Below are positions 34,577-41,204 of a DNA stretch of 64,000 bases, piece after piece (the stretch's first letter is position 1; the number at the start of each line of letters is the position of its first letter). Position numbers and translations under genes: made by a program. The notes under the pieces are model-generated. The model was not told where the DNA came from. It saw only the letters and a program-made list of their open reading frames with translations, and did not search any database. Source of the stretch: an uncultured Clostridia bacterium (GTDB lineage Bacteria > Bacillota > Clostridia > TANB77 > CAG-508); assembly GCA_934141555.1 (NCBI GenBank), contig CAKPCK010000005.1, positions 37,594 to 101,593 of the forward strand, in the 5' to 3' direction.

Positions 34577-34645
34577 CTATTTACTCAAAAGCTTTACTAT
34601 GTAGTAAATCAATATAAGTTTTAGCAAGTCCATTAAATCGTGCAA
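34577..34645 (-). CDS. Candidate Fst-like type I toxin peptide
   Basis: 22 residues from TTG 34645: (M)LHDLMD, hydrophobic core LLKLILIYYIVKLL, then SK and stop. GGGAGG lies 10 nt before the TTG; an ATG at 34633 would give an 18-residue form but is too far from the ribosome site. A short acidic start, one membrane helix and a basic end are usual in type I toxins. The mRNA has a consensus promoter (34717-34689), a 5'-terminal hairpin and the shared terminator. A separate function as a small membrane peptide remains possible. It is too short for ordinary gene finding. Confidence 0.55.
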   Translation of the reverse strand: MHDLMDLLKLILIYYIVKLLSK

Positions 34646-34656
34646 AATAATAACAC
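34635..34656 (+). repeat. Direct repeat copy b, covering the peptide start codon
   Basis: AAATCGTGCAAAATAATAACAC runs from just after the ribosome site to codon 4 of the peptide gene on the opposite strand. This is where the antitoxin RNA would bind. Confidence 0.75.
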
Positions 34657-34666
34657 CTCCCTTCTA

Positions 34667-34717
34667 CCTTTGGGCGAAAGGCATATTTAATATATATTCA
34701 TCCCTAGATTTTGTCAA
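34667..34717 (-). promoter_or_regulatory. Promoter and 5' hairpin of the toxin mRNA
   Basis: TTGACA (34717-34712), 17-nt spacer, TATATT (34694-34689). Start near 34683, directly followed by a 5-bp hairpin CCTTT/AAAGG (34681-34667). Stabilising 5' stem-loops are a feature of Fst-type toxin mRNAs. Confidence 0.75.
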
Positions 34718-34737
34718 CAAATTTCGTCTTACATAAT

Positions 34738-34766
34738 TTGACATTTTATGTAAAATGATGTATAAT
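34738..34766 (+). promoter_or_regulatory. Promoter with palindromic spacer, cassette gene 1
   Basis: TTGACA (34738-34743), 17 nt, TATAAT (34761-34766): both boxes are perfect consensus. The spacer contains CATTTTA-TG-TAAAATG, an inverted repeat shared with the promoter at 35352. Confidence 0.85.
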
Positions 34767-34853
34767 AAAAGTACCGATGCCATGAAAGTGGCTATGTTTA
34801 TTATTTGATGGCTGATTTATTCAGTTATCTACAAGCTATGGAGGGCTTGAATC

Positions 34854-35225
34854 ATGGAAAACACTACAAACTTTGACCTGTTACCCACCCCGCAGATGTT
34901 TCGCACTACCAACAGACGTTCTAAGGAACTGTTGCTCGAAGATGCAAAAAAAATCATCTTCGACCAAGTCAGTTCTATGTATGAATCAGACTCTAAAAGT
35001 TCCAACAAGAACATGAACCTCTTCGATGACTCTACAGTCGTTCTGTACCTCTTCGAAGATCAGTTTGAAGTTGATGAATCGTCTCTCCCTCTGAACAAGC
35101 TTCACTTTCTCAGCATTATCAAGGATCCTCTTTTTCCCAAAGAAGAATTCAATACTTGGTTGAGGGAGCACCATTGGAAGCTCAACTGTTTGGTTGACAA
35201 GTTTAGGATCATCGAAATTAATTAA
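34854..35225 (+). CDS. Small acidic protein, paralogue of 35449-35760, unknown function
   Basis: 123 residues, no signal peptide or membrane helix, no recognised family. A Glu/Lys-rich helix RRSKELLLEDAKKIIFDQVS is followed by an acidic middle and a C-terminal LFPKEEFNTWLREHHWKLNC. This end matches LFPKDQFHQFLHEFGWEYRY of the next gene, and the first helix matches LLNEAKKLISNFL, so the two are diverged paralogues. GGAGG lies before the ATG. Codons are clearly richer in C and G endings (TTC, AAC, GAC, CTC) than the neighbours. Own promoter and own terminator (35235-35272). Probably transferred. Confidence 0.75.
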   Translation: MENTTNFDLLPTPQMFRTTNRRSKELLLEDAKKIIFDQVSSMYESDSKSSNKNMNLFDDSTVVLYLFEDQFEVDESSLPLNKLHFLSIIKDPLFPKEEFNTWLREHHWKLNCLVDKFRIIEIN

Positions 35226-35234
35226 CCCATAGCA

Positions 35235-35272
35235 CTAAGGGCGCTTTCCTGAAAAGGATAAGCGCCCTTTAG
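35235..35272 (+). terminator. Terminator of cassette gene 1
   Basis: A long GC-rich stem (CTAAGGGCGCTT with AAGCGCCCTTTAG and an inner TCCT/AGGA extension), followed by a short T-rich tail, 10 nt after the stop. Confidence 0.75.
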
Positions 35273-35351
35273 TTATAATTTTATTTATACCAATTTTCGA
35301 AAAAATTACTGATAAGAAATTTCGAAAAACAATCAAAACTACAAATAGTTT

Positions 35352-35380
35352 TTGACATTTTATGTAAAATGTTCTATAAT
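35352..35380 (+). promoter_or_regulatory. Promoter with palindromic spacer, cassette gene 2
   Basis: TTGACA (35352-35357), 17 nt, TATAAT (35375-35380). The first 20 nt are identical to the promoter at 34738. Confidence 0.85.
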
Positions 35381-35448
35381 ATGTATAGAACCTTAATGGT
35401 TTTTGGTATATTATTATAGTGTTGCGTTATGCAACAAGGAGGACAGTA

Positions 35449-35760
35449 ATGAAAAAGTCTAACATTTGGGTCAACAATATTCAGGAATCTTTGCTGAATG
35501 AAGCCAAAAAGCTTATTAGCAATTTTCTGGATTCGCAGAATGATTCTGCTGTTGATATCTATCCGAACCAAACTATTTTCGTTTCTTTAAGCACTTGGAA
35601 TGAATATGTTCTATTCTGTCGTTTGTACGAGAACAAACTCTTTCCTAAAGATCAGTTCCATCAATTCTTACACGAGTTTGGCTGGGAATACAGATATTGT
35701 GCAAAAGATTTGATTGCAATTCCTGTTTCCCCAGAAGATGAGGAAGACGACATTAAGTAA
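35449..35760 (+). CDS. Small protein, paralogue of 34854-35225, unknown function
   Basis: 103 residues from ATG 35449, placed 6 nt after AAGGAGG; upstream in-frame starts would run through a leader hairpin (TGTTGC/GCAACA). Features are a helix ESLLNEAKKLISNFLDSQND, a hydrophobic strand region TIFVSLSTWNEYVLF, LFPKDQFHQFLHEFGWEY and an acidic tail EDEEDDIK. It has no membrane segment. It shares helix, LFPK-E/D motif and Trp with its neighbour. Same foreign-looking codon use, own promoter and a very stable terminator. Confidence 0.75.
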   Translation: MKKSNIWVNNIQESLLNEAKKLISNFLDSQNDSAVDIYPNQTIFVSLSTWNEYVLFCRLYENKLFPKDQFHQFLHEFGWEYRYCAKDLIAIPVSPEDEEDDIK

Positions 35761-35779
35761 TGTATTCTAACCTCTAGCC

Positions 35780-35817
35780 AACAGCCCCCCGCAGAATAAA
35801 ATCTGCGGGGGGCTGTT
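35780..35817. terminator. 16-bp GC-rich bidirectional terminator
   Basis: Perfect stem 35780-35795/35802-35817 with six consecutive G-C pairs and loop TAAAAT, followed by GTTTTAT on the plus strand. It lies between convergent cassette gene 2 and the dehydratase activase and can serve both. Confidence 0.85.
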
Positions 35818-35820
35818 GTT

Positions 35821-38800
35821 TTATATACTAACTTTATCTTTATCTTCTTTTTCAACCATCTTTTTTTCTTTTTGCTTAATTTTTAAATTATCTTTAGCAA
35901 CTGTCATAAGAAGTTTAATTCTATTCGTTTGATTTGCTTCACTTGCACCTGGATCATAATCAACTGGTACAATATTTGCATCTGGGAACATATCTCTAAT
36001 AGTTTTTATTACACCTTTACCAACAACATGGTTTGGTAAACATGCAAATGGTTGAACACAAACTATATTTTGAATACCATTTTCCATATATTCAAGCATT
36101 TCAGCTGTCAAGAACCAACCTTCACCTGTCTGATTTCCTGTTGATAAAACTGATTTTACATTATCTGCTAAATGCCAAATATCACAAGTTGGTAAATATC
36201 CTTTTTTAGATTTTTCCAATGCTTTTTTTACATCTTTTTCAAATGAATTTATCAATTTTATTGCAACATCAAATAACATTGATTTCAAGCCATTATTTTT
36301 TAATAACTGATGTGATATTACTCCATTTGCTGCAACATATTTAACAAATCCCATAAAGTCTGGTAAAACAACCTCTGCACCTTCTTTTTCTAATAAGTTT
36401 GCTACATAATTATTTCCAAATGGATGATATTTAATTAAAATTTCTCCTACTATTCCTACTCTTGGCTTTTCTTTTCCTTGCTTCCATTCAATTTTTTCAA
36501 AATCATCAACCATCTCATATATACTCTTTGAAAATTCTTTTGAATTACTATTTATTGCAAGTTTTTTTGCCTTTTCCATCCATTCTGCAAATAATTTATC
36601 TGTTTCACCTTTATTTTTTTCATAAGCTCTATTTTTATATAACATTTTTTGTAATAAATCTGCATAAACCATTGATTTTAATAGTTTTTCAACTAATGGT
36701 AATGTTAGCTTAAATCCAGGGTTTTTCTCCATTCCAACAACATTAAATGAAATTACTGGAACTTGTCCAAAGCCTGCATCTTTTAGAGCTTTACGAATAA
36801 ATCCTATATAATTTGTTGCTCTACATCCTCCACCTGTTTGTGACATTATTAATGCTGTTTTATTTACATCATATTCTCCAGATTCTAATGCTTCTATCAT
36901 TTGTCCTGTTGTTATAATTGATGGATAACAAGCATCATTATTCACATATTTCAAACCTGTTTCAATTGTATTTTGTGTACATTCTCTTAAAAGTTTTGCT
37001 TTATATCCTTCGCTTTGTAAAACTGGTTCAATAAAATCAAAATGAATTGGTGCCATTTGTGGAATTAAGATTACATATTCTTTTTTCATTTCTTCTGTAA
37101 ATGGATTTTTCTTTAAGAAATATTCACCTGTTTCTTTTTCTTCTTTTTTATTATTTAATCTTTTATTAATACTTGCAAGTAATGAACGTAAACGAATTCT
37201 TACAGCACCTAAATTATTTACTTCATCAATTTTTATTAATGTATACATTTTTCCAAAACTTGTTAAAATCTCTTCAACTTCATCTGTTGTAACAGCATCA
37301 ACTCCACAACCAAATGAATTTATTTGAACAAGTTCTAAATTATCATGTCTACCAACAAAATCTGCTGCTGCATATAATCTTGAATGGAACATCCATTGGT
37401 CAACAACACGAAGTGGTCTTTCTGGTAATGCTTTATCTGCAACACTATCTTCTGTTAATACACACATTCCCAAACTTGTTATTAATGTATCTATTCCATG
37501 ATTTATTTCTGGATCTACATGATATGGTCTTCCTGCTAATACAATTCCTTTTAAATTATTTTTTTCAATATATTCAATTGTTTCTTTTCCTTTTTCATGT
37601 ATATCTTGTCTACATTTTTGATATTCTTGTTGAGCTTTTTCTATTGCATTTTTTAATTCTTTTTTGTTAAAATTATATTCTTTAAATTCAGGTAATTCCA
37701 TCATTCTTTTTAATAGCGCTTTTGATTCAAATGGTAAAAATGGATTTATGAATTTAATATCTTTACTTTTTAATTCTTCAATATTATTTTTTAATACTTC
37801 TGAATAAGATATTACAATTGGACAATTATATCTATTATTGCTATCCACATATTCTTTTCTTGAATATGGTATACATGGATAAAATATTGTTTTAATTCCT
37901 TTTTGGATTAGGCTTATAACATGTCCATGTGATAATTTAGCTGGATAACATACAGATTCAGAAGGCATTGATTCAATACCTTTTTCATATATCTTTCTTG
38001 TACTTTTTTCTGATATTATTACTCTAAATCCTAAATTTGTGAATAATGTAAACCAGAATGGATAGTCTTCATACATATTTAAAACTCTTGGAATTCCTAT
38101 TGTTCCTCTTGGTGCATCTTTTTCTTCTAATGGTGTATATCCAAATATTCTATCATATTTATATTTTACTAAGTCTGGTAAATCTTTGTGTGAATTTACT
38201 ATTCCTTCACCTTTTTCACATCTATTTCCAGATATATGTCTTTTTCCATTACTAAATCTATTTATTGTTAATTGACAATGATTTTCACATCCATTACATC
38301 TTGTATGTGTTACTTTTATATCTAATTTGTCAATTTCTTCTATTGTTGCAAGTGTTGAATGATATTCCATATCCATATTTGCTTCATATTGTTCACATGC
38401 AAGTAATGCCATACCATAAGCTCCCATAAGTCCTGCTATATCTGGTCTTATTACATTTCTTCCAACAATTAATTCAAATGCTCTTAATACTGCTTCATTA
38501 TAGAAAGTTCCACCTTGTACAACAATATGACTTCCTAATTTTTTTACATCTCTTATTTTCATTACTTTTTGTATTGCATTTTTTATTACTGAATATGATA
38601 AACCTGCTGATATGTCTCCAACTGAATATCCTTCTTTTTGTGCTTGTTTTATTTTTGAATTCATAAATACTGTACATCTAGAACCTAAATCTACTGGATT
38701 TTGTGCTTCTAATGCTTCTTTTACAAATTCTTCTATATTTAAGTTCAAACTTTTTGCAAATGTTTCAATAAATGAACCACATCCAGATGAACAAGCTTCA

Positions 38801-40125
38801 TTTAACATTATATTGTCTATTGTATTGTTCTTTAATTTGATATATTTCATGTCTTGTCCACCAATATCAACAATACTTGTTACTTTAGGTTCGAATTTTT
38901 TTGCTGCTGTATAATGCGCTATTGTTTCAATTTCATTTAAATCTACATTTAATGCTGTTTGTATTAATTTTTCTCCATATCCAGTTACACCACTATAACG
39001 AATAACTGCTTCTTTTGGCATAACAGAATATAATTTTTTCAACATTTCTATAATACTATCAAGTGGTTTTCCACCATTTCCTTGATATGCTGAATATAGT
39101 AATGTTCCTTCTCTATCTATAACTACTAATTTTGATGTTGTTGAACCTGCATCTATTCCAACAAAACAGTCTCCTTTATGTTCTGAAAGTGGCTTTTTTG
39201 CTACTTTATCTTTTTCATGTCTAGCTTTAAATTCATCATATTCTACGTTTGTTGAAAATAATGGTTTTAATGGTACTGTTGTTGTATCATGTGAATGTTT
39301 TAATACTTGTATTTTACTTTTTAATTTTTCTACACTTATTGGACTTTCATCTTTTGCTTCTAAACATGCTCCCTTGGCAACTAATAAATGTGCTTCTTCT
39401 GGCACTATTGTTTGCTCTGGTGTTAAATGTAATGTTTCAACAAATCTTTTTCTTAATTCTGGTAAATATGTTAATGGACCACCTAAAAATGCTACATTTC
39501 CTCTAATTGGTCTTCCACAAGCTAATCCTGATATTGTTTGATTTACCACTGCTTGTAAAATAGATACTGCAATATCTTCTTTAGCAGCACCTTCATTTAA
39601 TAATGGTTGCACATCTGTTTTGGCAAATACTCCACATCTTGATGCAATTGGATATATTGTTTGATATCCTTTTGCAAGCTCATTTAATCCTGCAGTGTCT
39701 GTATTTAATAATGATGCCATTTGGTCTAAAAATGCTCCTGTTCCACCTGCACATGTTCCATTCATACGTTGCTCTACAGATCTTCCAAAATAAATGATTT
39801 TTGCGTCTTCTCCTCCAAGTTCAATTACTACATTTGTTTGTGGAATATATCTTTCTACAGCTCTTTTACATGCAACAACTTCTTGAATAAATGGTACATC
39901 TAAAAATTTAGCTGTACTCATTGCTCCTGAACCTGTTAATGCTATTGTAAATTCTTTATCTTTATATTTTTCTACTAATTCTTCTAATACTTTACATACT
40001 GTATTTTTTGTATCTGAATAATGTCTTTCGTATGATGTATATATTTCTTTTAAATTTTCGTCCATAACTACTATTTTTACTGTTGTTGAACCTACATCCA
40101 TTCCTATATGTACTATTTTATTCAT
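35821..40125 (-). CDS. Giant 2-hydroxyacyl-CoA dehydratase activase-type protein (BadF/BcrA ATPase x2 + DUF2229)
   Basis: 1434 residues. Two ASKHA ATPase modules: the first starts GMDVGSTTVKIVVMD, with cluster-ligand Cys in NGTCAGGTGAFLDQ and ASRCGVFAKTD; the second starts GIDAGSTTSKLVVID, with EACSSGCGSFIETFA and GSRCTVFMNSKI. A DUF2229-type region follows (GIPRVLNMYEDYPFWFTLF, PSESVCYPAKLSHGH), then a C-terminal dehydratase-component-like part (QTGGGCRATNYIGFIRKAL, GYLPTCDIWHLADN). Homologues of this size occur in many Clostridia with unknown substrates. Related small proteins use ATP to inject an electron into dehydratases. Start 40125 follows AGAGGG; the ORF could extend 9 codons. Confidence 0.88.
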   Translation of the reverse strand: MNKIVHIGMDVGSTTVKIVVMDENLKEIYTSYERHYSDTKNTVCKVLEELVEKYKDKEFTIALTGSGAMSTAKFLDVPFIQEVVACKRAVERYIPQTNVVIELGGEDAKIIYFGRSVEQRMNGTCAGGTGAFLDQMASLLNTDTAGLNELAKGYQTIYPIASRCGVFAKTDVQPLLNEGAAKEDIAVSILQAVVNQTISGLACGRPIRGNVAFLGGPLTYLPELRKRFVETLHLTPEQTIVPEEAHLLVAKGACLEAKDESPISVEKLKSKIQVLKHSHDTTTVPLKPLFSTNVEYDEFKARHEKDKVAKKPLSEHKGDCFVGIDAGSTTSKLVVIDREGTLLYSAYQGNGGKPLDSIIEMLKKLYSVMPKEAVIRYSGVTGYGEKLIQTALNVDLNEIETIAHYTAAKKFEPKVTSIVDIGGQDMKYIKLKNNTIDNIMLNEACSSGCGSFIETFAKSLNLNIEEFVKEALEAQNPVDLGSRCTVFMNSKIKQAQKEGYSVGDISAGLSYSVIKNAIQKVMKIRDVKKLGSHIVVQGGTFYNEAVLRAFELIVGRNVIRPDIAGLMGAYGMALLACEQYEANMDMEYHSTLATIEEIDKLDIKVTHTRCNGCENHCQLTINRFSNGKRHISGNRCEKGEGIVNSHKDLPDLVKYKYDRIFGYTPLEEKDAPRGTIGIPRVLNMYEDYPFWFTLFTNLGFRVIISEKSTRKIYEKGIESMPSESVCYPAKLSHGHVISLIQKGIKTIFYPCIPYSRKEYVDSNNRYNCPIVISYSEVLKNNIEELKSKDIKFINPFLPFESKALLKRMMELPEFKEYNFNKKELKNAIEKAQQEYQKCRQDIHEKGKETIEYIEKNNLKGIVLAGRPYHVDPEINHGIDTLITSLGMCVLTEDSVADKALPERPLRVVDQWMFHSRLYAAADFVGRHDNLELVQINSFGCGVDAVTTDEVEEILTSFGKMYTLIKIDEVNNLGAVRIRLRSLLASINKRLNNKKEEKETGEYFLKKNPFTEEMKKEYVILIPQMAPIHFDFIEPVLQSEGYKAKLLRECTQNTIETGLKYVNNDACYPSIITTGQMIEALESGEYDVNKTALIMSQTGGGCRATNYIGFIRKALKDAGFGQVPVISFNVVGMEKNPGFKLTLPLVEKLLKSMVYADLLQKMLYKNRAYEKNKGETDKLFAEWMEKAKKLAINSNSKEFSKSIYEMVDDFEKIEWKQGKEKPRVGIVGEILIKYHPFGNNYVANLLEKEGAEVVLPDFMGFVKYVAANGVISHQLLKNNGLKSMLFDVAIKLINSFEKDVKKALEKSKKGYLPTCDIWHLADNVKSVLSTGNQTGEGWFLTAEMLEYMENGIQNIVCVQPFACLPNHVVGKGVIKTIRDMFPDANIVPVDYDPGASEANQTNRIKLLMTVAKDNLKIKQKEKKMVEKEDKDKVSI

Positions 40126-40281
40126 ATTTTTTCCCTCTATACTTTTATTCAATTCTTCTGCTAATATATCATATTACTACTTTTTTTTCAAGTTAAAGTT
40201 TTTAACTGTCTTTCCATTTTTATGCATTTTATTATATCTTATATTTATGAATTATTTGTGAATTATGTAATAAACAAAAAC

Positions 40282-40304
40282 AGCTCCCCAACAATAGGAG
40301 AGCC
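40282..40304 (-). terminator. Terminator of the secreted cassette protein gene
   Basis: GGCTCTCC pairs with GGGGAGCT (two G-T pairs) on the minus strand, followed by GTTTTTGTTT. Confidence 0.75.
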
Positions 40305-40342
40305 GCCGTGTGCTATTCTTATTTATTTTCGAACTTCAGCTT

Positions 40343-40837
40343 TTATTCACCAAATTCCACCTGGAACTCAGTGCTAAGCTTGCCATCTTTTCCAATCTCA
40401 TAAGGGACAGAAAAGAATTCATCTTTGAGCGTAACATATCCAATGTATCGCCCATTCATACCGTAACGAGTGAGGCCAGCAACTTGGTCTTTGATGAAAA
40501 TGAGTTCTTTCGTCTTCAAGTTCATCAACATCAGTTTGCTATCAGGAGTGATGAAATACAACGCATTGTCCTTCATCTCACAAAATGTGATATACTCCTC
40601 ATTCTTAAACTTTACATGCGGTCGAACAAATTCCTGGTCACAACATCCATCATGGACTTTGCCACATTTCGGACAGACCTCAAGGAGATCATCAGGATCT
40701 TCTGCTTCTTCAATAGAAGCAATTTCTTCAGAGGTCAGAACCTCAAACTCGACATCATCGACATTAGTAGCAAATGCCGTAATAGAAAGTGTTGCCAGTG
40801 CAATAATCACCAGCATCATACTAACAAGTTTCTTCAT
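40343..40837 (-). CDS. Secreted protein with CxxC pair, unknown function, atypical codon use
   Basis: 164 residues. Cleavable signal peptide (MKKLVSMMLVIIALATLSIT then AFA) followed by an acidic segment (EEIASIEEAEDPDDLLE) and VCPKCGKVHDGCCDQEF, a CxxC plus CC/His cluster that may bind zinc. The rest looks like beta strands of a propeller-like or WG-like fold (ALYFITPDSKLMLMNLKTKEL, GMNGRYIGYVTLKDEFF). No family recognised. GGAGG lies before the ATG. Codon choice is far more C/G-ending than in uvrA or the activase next door. Own promoter (40894-40922) and terminator. Confidence 0.75.
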   Translation of the reverse strand: MKKLVSMMLVIIALATLSITAFATNVDDVEFEVLTSEEIASIEEAEDPDDLLEVCPKCGKVHDGCCDQEFVRPHVKFKNEEYITFCEMKDNALYFITPDSKLMLMNLKTKELIFIKDQVAGLTRYGMNGRYIGYVTLKDEFFSVPYEIGKDGKLSTEFQVEFGE

Positions 40838-40893
40838 AGTTGTCCTCCATTCTATAATAGCACACTAAAACAGATTCTTTCGAACCTATTTTT

Positions 40894-40922
40894 ATTATAT
40901 CATTTTTTCTTCTTAAAGTCAA
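40894..40922 (-). promoter_or_regulatory. Promoter of the secreted cassette protein gene
   Basis: TTGACT (40922-40917), 17-nt spacer, TATAAT (40899-40894). The -35 lies 3 nt from the GC-rich hairpin at 40926-40957. Confidence 0.75.
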
Positions 40923-40925
40923 AGT

Positions 40926-40957
40926 GAAGCCCCCACCTACGGGAAGGTGGGGGCTTC
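40926..40957. terminator. 13-bp GC-rich hairpin
   Basis: GAAGCCCCCACCT (40926-40938) pairs perfectly with 40945-40957 around loop ACGGGA. It could end the minus-strand small RNA from 41115, although no T run follows. Hairpins of this GAAGCCCCC type are also found at ends of IS200/IS605 elements; no transposase is nearby. Confidence 0.6.
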
Positions 40958-41108
40958 TACATGGAGGGCGGCATGGGCCAAAGATTTTTGCCCTTTATGT
41001 ATAAAGGTTTCCTATTTCTATATTAAATTAGAAAGGAGGAAAAGTCATGATGAAAGTAGCCTAATAGAAAACCTTATTATCTCCACAATCGCTTTTAGCG
41101 ATATTTAC
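40926..41108 (-). ncRNA. Candidate small RNA with exposed anti-Shine-Dalgarno loop
   Basis: A consensus promoter on the minus strand (41143-41115) faces a 180-nt stretch with no convincing minus-strand ORF, closed by a stable GC hairpin. The RNA would fold into a short ATCGC hairpin, an 11-bp stem GGTTTTCTATT/AATAGGAAACC with a loop of about 45 nt, and a GGGC/GCCC hairpin before the final stem. The large loop carries CTTTTCCTCCTTTC, complementary to Shine-Dalgarno sequences. The promoter spacer resembles the cassette promoters (TATGTAAA). The alternative is a remnant of a mobile element. Confidence 0.45.
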
Positions 41109-41114
41109 TAGTCC

Positions 41115-41143
41115 AGTATAATACATATTTACATAATTGTCAA
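41115..41143 (-). promoter_or_regulatory. Promoter of the candidate small RNA
   Basis: TTGACA (41143-41138), 17-nt spacer containing ATTATGTAAATATG, TATACT (41120-41115). Confidence 0.75.
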
Positions 41144-41204
41144 GTATTTTTACTATTTTTTTGTCGTTTTTTGTTTTTTTGGCACAATTTGCATACATTT
41201 TTTA

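Noticed and set aside
34829..35174. Minus-strand frames opposite the first cassette gene
   Set aside because: The plus-strand gene has promoter, ribosome site and terminator in the right order; the minus frames have none.
40926..40957. IS200/IS605 insertion sequence end
   Set aside because: The hairpin type fits, but no TnpA or TnpB gene or second end is present, so no element is called.
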